Of a stretch of DNA of 64,000 nt, positions 26,998-64,000 are shown in pieces. The notes beneath the pieces are model-generated. The model had not been told where the DNA came from, ran no database searches, and saw only the letters and a program-made list of their open reading frames with translations. How positions within the stretch are numbered: position 1 is the first letter of the stretch; each line of letters starts with the position of its first letter. A program made the translations under genes and the position numbers. The DNA is from Arctopsyche grandis (Eukaryota; Arthropoda; Insecta; Trichoptera; Hydropsychidae). Location: assembly GCF_051622035.1 (NCBI RefSeq), contig NC_135357.1, positions 16,049,001-16,113,000 of the forward strand, written 5' to 3'.

Positions 26998-28783
26998 ATA
27001 TATGATGATTTTTACATCTGTTCATTTGATCAATGATGAAAGTCATTAAGTGTTCAAAAAAATTATTTTATGCATTAATTTTGAATTTTATTTTATTCTT
27101 ATTACAAATATCGTTATTTTTTGGAAAAGCTTTTGGTGTTTTTCAATGTTTTCTGTGGTTTTCTTTGCTAATAAAATGATGTGAACACTGTTGATAAGCA
27201 TTTAGCATAAGCTCTGGATAAAAATCTATAGATGTCTCAATTTTTATTTAATTTTCATTTATCCAACATTAACATTCATATATTGATGCGATGCGATTAT
27301 AAGGCAACGTAATAATAATGTACATATATATGTATTATCTATTGAAACTATTATCGATAAACTTTCTTTATTTAAATTCTTATTAAAATTTCAAGAACGT
27401 TTTATAAAAAAAAAATCCATTGATAAATTTATATATGAATAAATACGTGGATTCTTTGATAAACGGACAGCTTAATTCTACTGTCTCGAAAAGCTGGTAC
27501 AATTTAAAGGGAATGTTCCGAAATTCTTCCGCCTAATTTGTTGCGTATTTTACCTTTGCGTGTTATATCTCACCCGCAACGTCATTCTGAAAAAGCTTCT
27601 TGGAAATAAACAACATTTTCAGGTTGAAAACTCTTTGTGAATTTATTCCTTTTGTTGTGTTACAATATATGAAACGAATACACCGCATTGTATACGCAGT
27701 ATGTGTCTACATAGATGAAAGTGTGAAAGGTTGGAAGGTAAAGGAAAATAGGATGAATTAAAATACGATTACATGTCTCAGTCGTTTCTTAATTTAATCA
27801 ATTATTCACACTCGTCTTATATATCATACATACATATAAACATATTGTACGGTAATGCGAGAAGCATACATTTCTTTCGTAACAAATTGAAACTTTTAAA
27901 TTCTTATATAAAACTTCAACATTTCATTTAGATAAATCATTTGTGTGCGTTTCTAATAATTGCCTTCATTTCATTGAAAACTTCCACGCTAAATAATGAA
28001 ATTGAAACTATTTCTATACATATTGTATGTAAATATATACAAATTTTTAAAGGAACAGCGTTATCTAATGTACTCGAAAATTGAATACGAGTATCGCCAA
28101 ATATTGGCTACAGGGTGTTTCTAATTTAAGCCGAATTATCTAAATTTATATAAAATTACATGGGTGTATTTTTTTAAGGAATGTTATGATTGAAAAGCAT
28201 TGAACGATTATTACACATATGACAATTCGTTATCAAGTTTCGCAAATTATTGAGCCTTATAATTTGACGAATTTCCAAATCGAAATAGGCTAAATAATCG
28301 TATATTTCTATGGGGAAAATTTGGCACTATACATATAAATATTGATTTTTTTTTATTATTTTAGTTAAAGTAAGGTTTAAAAGGATTGGTCCGATAATGG
28401 TTTTATAAAAACGTCTATAACGCCTTTTATTGTATTCTCGCTATGAATATAGTAGGTAGTTTGATATTGATATGTGAAATAATTTATTGTAAATTTAGAT
28501 AAATTATCGTTAAATCAAACTGCGCCTTAATATGCACAGCGTTTTTGTTATATTATATTAATTATTTTAAAATAAGCATCAACATCAAAATTCAGCAATA
28601 ATTGAATATACATAAATTTTCTATTTGTAAGAATTTTTAATAAGATTGACTATTAATTGTGAATATATTAAATTATGTACCTTTTTCAATTAACAAAATC
28701 ATTAACAAATAACGAAAACAGAATTAATATCTGTTTTTATTTGTAAAAGAAAATAAATTAAATATCAAAAATATTAGTAATAC
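26998..28783. other. Unassigned AT-rich intergenic sequence
   Basis: No exon, RNA gene or element ends recognised. Confidence 0.5.
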
Positions 28784-28876
28784 TAAAATATTAGTATTAT
28801 GTAATACTAATATTTTATATTCTGTAATCGTATAATTTTATAAGCTTTTATGTAAAAGCTTATAAAATTATACGAT
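28784..28876. repeat. Two adjacent perfect palindromes with TG loops
   Basis: 28784-28817: arms TAAAATATTAGTATTA and TAATACTAATATTTTA (16 bp), loop TG. 28827-28876: a 24-bp perfect stem starting ATCGTATAATTTTATAAGC, loop TG. Both are almost loop-free. They lie about 0.6 kb past the dipeptidase poly(A) signal. Confidence 0.9.
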
Positions 28877-29420
28877 AATATTAAAAAGTATTCGCATAAA
28901 TGTTATAAGCAAACTTTTGTTAGAAAAGCATATTTACGCATTCTCGTAACTATGAGTATATTTCTTGATAATTTATATTCAAATAAATAAAGATAAATGT
29001 TAAAAAGGAATCGATTACAAAAACAGTTTGATATGTTTCTTACTAATTTTAATTTATAATCGCCGTGTTTAATCAACATCAAATTTTTATTGTCAAAATG
29101 ACAAAATGATTCTTGAAATTTTCGAAGGCATATTTTTATATTACTTTAATAATATCAACACATACAAGAGTGAAAACTGTTTATTTTAATAGTTTTTTAC
29201 GTTTATTTTGACTCTTACGCGTGCCTAATTTTATTGAAAGACTGCCAGTTGACGGGTTAAATTCACTGTTAGGTTATACAATGTATTATAAATCAGTCAT
29301 CAAAGCAAACTTCACAATAGAATTTCTACGTGTTATTTCAGATTAATCTCATCGCTTACGCGTGCAGATAATAAGTTGATCCCTTGTTTTTTTTTTCATT
29401 TTAATAAATGTAATGTATAA

Positions 29421-29424
29421 TTTA

Positions 29425-29426
<2 letters not shown>
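29421..29426 (-). promoter_or_regulatory. Poly(A) signal AATAAA overlapping the dipeptidase stop codon
   Basis: Minus strand TTC-TAA-TAAATT: the TAA stop (29427-29425) shares bases with AATAAA (29426-29421). If used, the 3' UTR would be only about 20-40 bases. Confidence 0.5.
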
Positions 29427-62557
<33,131 letters not shown>

Positions 62558-62954
62558 CTGAAATTTACAAAAGAAAAATACATTCAGTATGATTATTCCT
62601 ATTTTTCGTTCTGTTTCAGAAAAAAAATAAACAGTAGGCTTTCGGCGAGAAATCTCCAATATAAACGAAACATTGCTTGCGCAAAGTTGCTTATTTGCAT
62701 ATCGAGTCAGGTTTAAAAGGGGAAGGCACGGAGTTGAAAACATCGAGCTCTTTGAAGACACGAACTTTCACTTTAATCATAATAAAGAAATCTCTTATAT
62801 AAATTTCGACGACATGAAAAAAAATATTCTTTATTAGAAAATTCTATTTACACACATGCTCGGAATTTCATATTTTGATCACGTATTTTGATTCTACTTG
62901 ACTTATGTTCTCATTTTTATATCGAATCATATATGTATATAAAGACGGTAATCT

Positions 62955-62994
62955 GTGTGTGTGTGTGTGTGTGTGGGTGTGTGTGTGTGTGTGT
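62955..62994. repeat. (GT)n microsatellite
   Basis: About 20 GT units with one GGGT break. Confidence 0.95.
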
Positions 62995-63059
62995 CCTATC
63001 TCTCGCCGAACATAATGAACGAATCGATAAAAATCGATTAATTCATTTTTCGACGAGAC

Positions 63060-63139
63060 GACTTTGTCGCGACTCGAACCGATCACCCCAAATAGCCTGA
63101 ATATGGTTCTAATTGAGCTAATGGTCTCGGACATCACGC
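63060..63139 (-). mobile_element. tRNA-like SINE head 1
   Basis: Minus strand: A-box-like TTAGCTCAATTAGAA and B-box-like GGTTCGAGTCG about 30 bases apart. The acceptor stem does not pair and no anticodon arm forms, so this is a tRNA-derived SINE promoter and not a tRNA gene. Confidence 0.5.
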
Positions 63140-63344
63140 CAAATCCAATTTTTCATTTCGCCTTTTTTTTTTAAACATTAATTAAAATATTCCTTCTCGC
63201 CATATAAAAATACGGAATTTTAATAATTTCATTTAGCGAGGTTTTGAACCATTTTTTTTCTTTTCATATAAAACAATTAAATATATATTTTTAATTGAAA
63301 TTATTGAAATTAATTTTTATTTTAGCGATATTTGAAAAATAAAA

Positions 63345-63425
63345 TTAATTCCAAATCACGGAATCGAACTAAGGCCCCCTCGCCCAGAACAGGTCGCTAG
63401 CCATTTGACTACAGCCTCGACAGAA
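63345..63425 (-). mobile_element. tRNA-like SINE head 2
   Basis: Minus strand: GTAGTCAAATGGCTAGCGAC (D-arm and A box) and AGTTCGATTCC (B box), followed by an AT-rich body. It does not fold as a full tRNA. Unlike head 1 and the 4311 family in detail, so a different SINE family. Confidence 0.5.
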
Positions 63426-63568
63426 AAAACGCTCTAAAATTACTTAATATTCGATTATCCTATAGAAGTATGGGGAACCAATCATTCGCGTATCTTCGGC
63501 TTTCGTCGACAATCTTTTTCGATTTCCGATTTCTTATGATCAACCATCAACCAGTATGGGGAACAAAT

Positions 63569-63752
63569 TTTTTTTTTTCATATTTTTCATATTTTTATTA
63601 TTTTCAGTTTTTTCATTTTTTTTCATTTTTTTCAAATTTTTCATCTTTTTCATTATTTCCATTTTTTCATTTTTTTTTTCATTATTTTCAGTTTTTTCAT
63701 TTTTTTTCATTTTTTTCATTTTTTTCATAATTTTCATTTTTTTGTGCCTTTG
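63569..63752. repeat. (TTTTTCAT)n-type low-complexity tract
   Basis: About 185 bases of TTTTTCAT/TTTTCAG units, inside the presumed Helitron ending at 63853. Phe-rich reading frames across it are artefacts. Confidence 0.9.
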
Positions 63753-63824
63753 TCTTTTCGAAACCAGTCGATTCCATATCTTTAACTTTATTTTTATTCA
63801 AGTTTCAATTTCTTTTCGAAATCA

Positions 63825-63853
63825 CCCGTTGAAATCAACGGGCCCTACACTAG
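63825..63853 (+). mobile_element. Helitron 3' terminus
   Basis: Perfect 8-bp hairpin CCCGTTGA-AA-TCAACGGG, seven bases, then CTAG before a T: the standard Helitron 3' end. The element extends left, probably including the (TTTTTCAT)n tract; its 5' end was not found. Confidence 0.7.
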
Positions 63854-64000
63854 TTTAATATATTATTACTACAAAAACATTAAGAATCACAATATACATA
63901 TAATACTGTATGTATGTATGTATATAAAAGCATTTCAAATGAATTTATTCAAAGGAAACTCTTTTAATTTGTGAACACTTCCATCTCGCCGCTGGGAATT

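Noticed and set aside
63060-63425. Two further tRNA genes on the minus strand
   Set aside because: A and B boxes are present, but acceptor stems do not pair and no anticodon arm forms; SINE heads fit better.
63470-63858. Phe-rich and Lys/Met-rich frames over the TTTTTCAT tract
   Set aside because: Low-complexity DNA read in all frames; no start context, splice sites or known domain.

Overview
This is an AT-rich stretch of an animal nuclear genome, almost certainly an insect. The evidence is split genes with GT-AG introns, a nuclear tRNA-Glu with a pol III terminator, a receptor of the arthropod trissin-receptor type, very abundant TACATACATATGTATG words and (AT)n tracts, and a mixed load of RTE and CR1/jockey-like LINEs, tRNA-derived SINEs, Helitrons and hAT elements. 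The order cannot be fixed from the sequence alone.
Two host protein genes are present, both on the minus strand. The first (15293 down to 9344) is a peptide GPCR that I read as a trissin receptor. Six exons join in phase to give 462 residues with seven membrane segments; one exon (10134-9997) was found only by splicing logic. The second (62557 down to 29425) is a peptidase M19 membrane dipeptidase. Seven exons join in phase over 33 kb and end in a stop codon that overlaps an AATAAA signal; the exon carrying the initiator ATG was not found. Its zinc ligands and both disulfides are kept, but the substrate-binding His of mammalian DPEP1 (His152) is replaced by Ser. A tRNA-Glu(TTC) gene lies between the two genes at 26230-26301.
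Layout. 1-4107: a hAT tail, a Helitron-like end and an apparently intact RTE LINE lying between two (AT)n tracts. 4311-7329: two copies of one SINE in inverted orientation around a decayed hAT transposase. 9344-15293: the receptor gene, with a Helitron-like repeat in an intron. 15300-23240: dense TE ground with a fold-back element, TIR elements, two Helitrons and hAT ends. 23240-29420: mostly unassigned, with the tRNA gene, a LINE scrap and two stacked perfect palindromes. 29421-62557: the dipeptidase gene, whose introns hold many MITEs, a second LINE, a second decayed hAT transposase, long (AT)n tracts and more copies of the Helitron-like family. 62560-64000: tRNA-like SINE heads and a Helitron 3' end.
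No single system stands out as a new machine. The best leads are a Helitron family carrying repeated ACCGGAAGT (ETS-type) words, one copy of which has an exactly inverted 52-bp segment; a fold-back element family; the inverted SINE pair; and the dipeptidase active-site change. All calls come from reading the sequence; no database search was possible.
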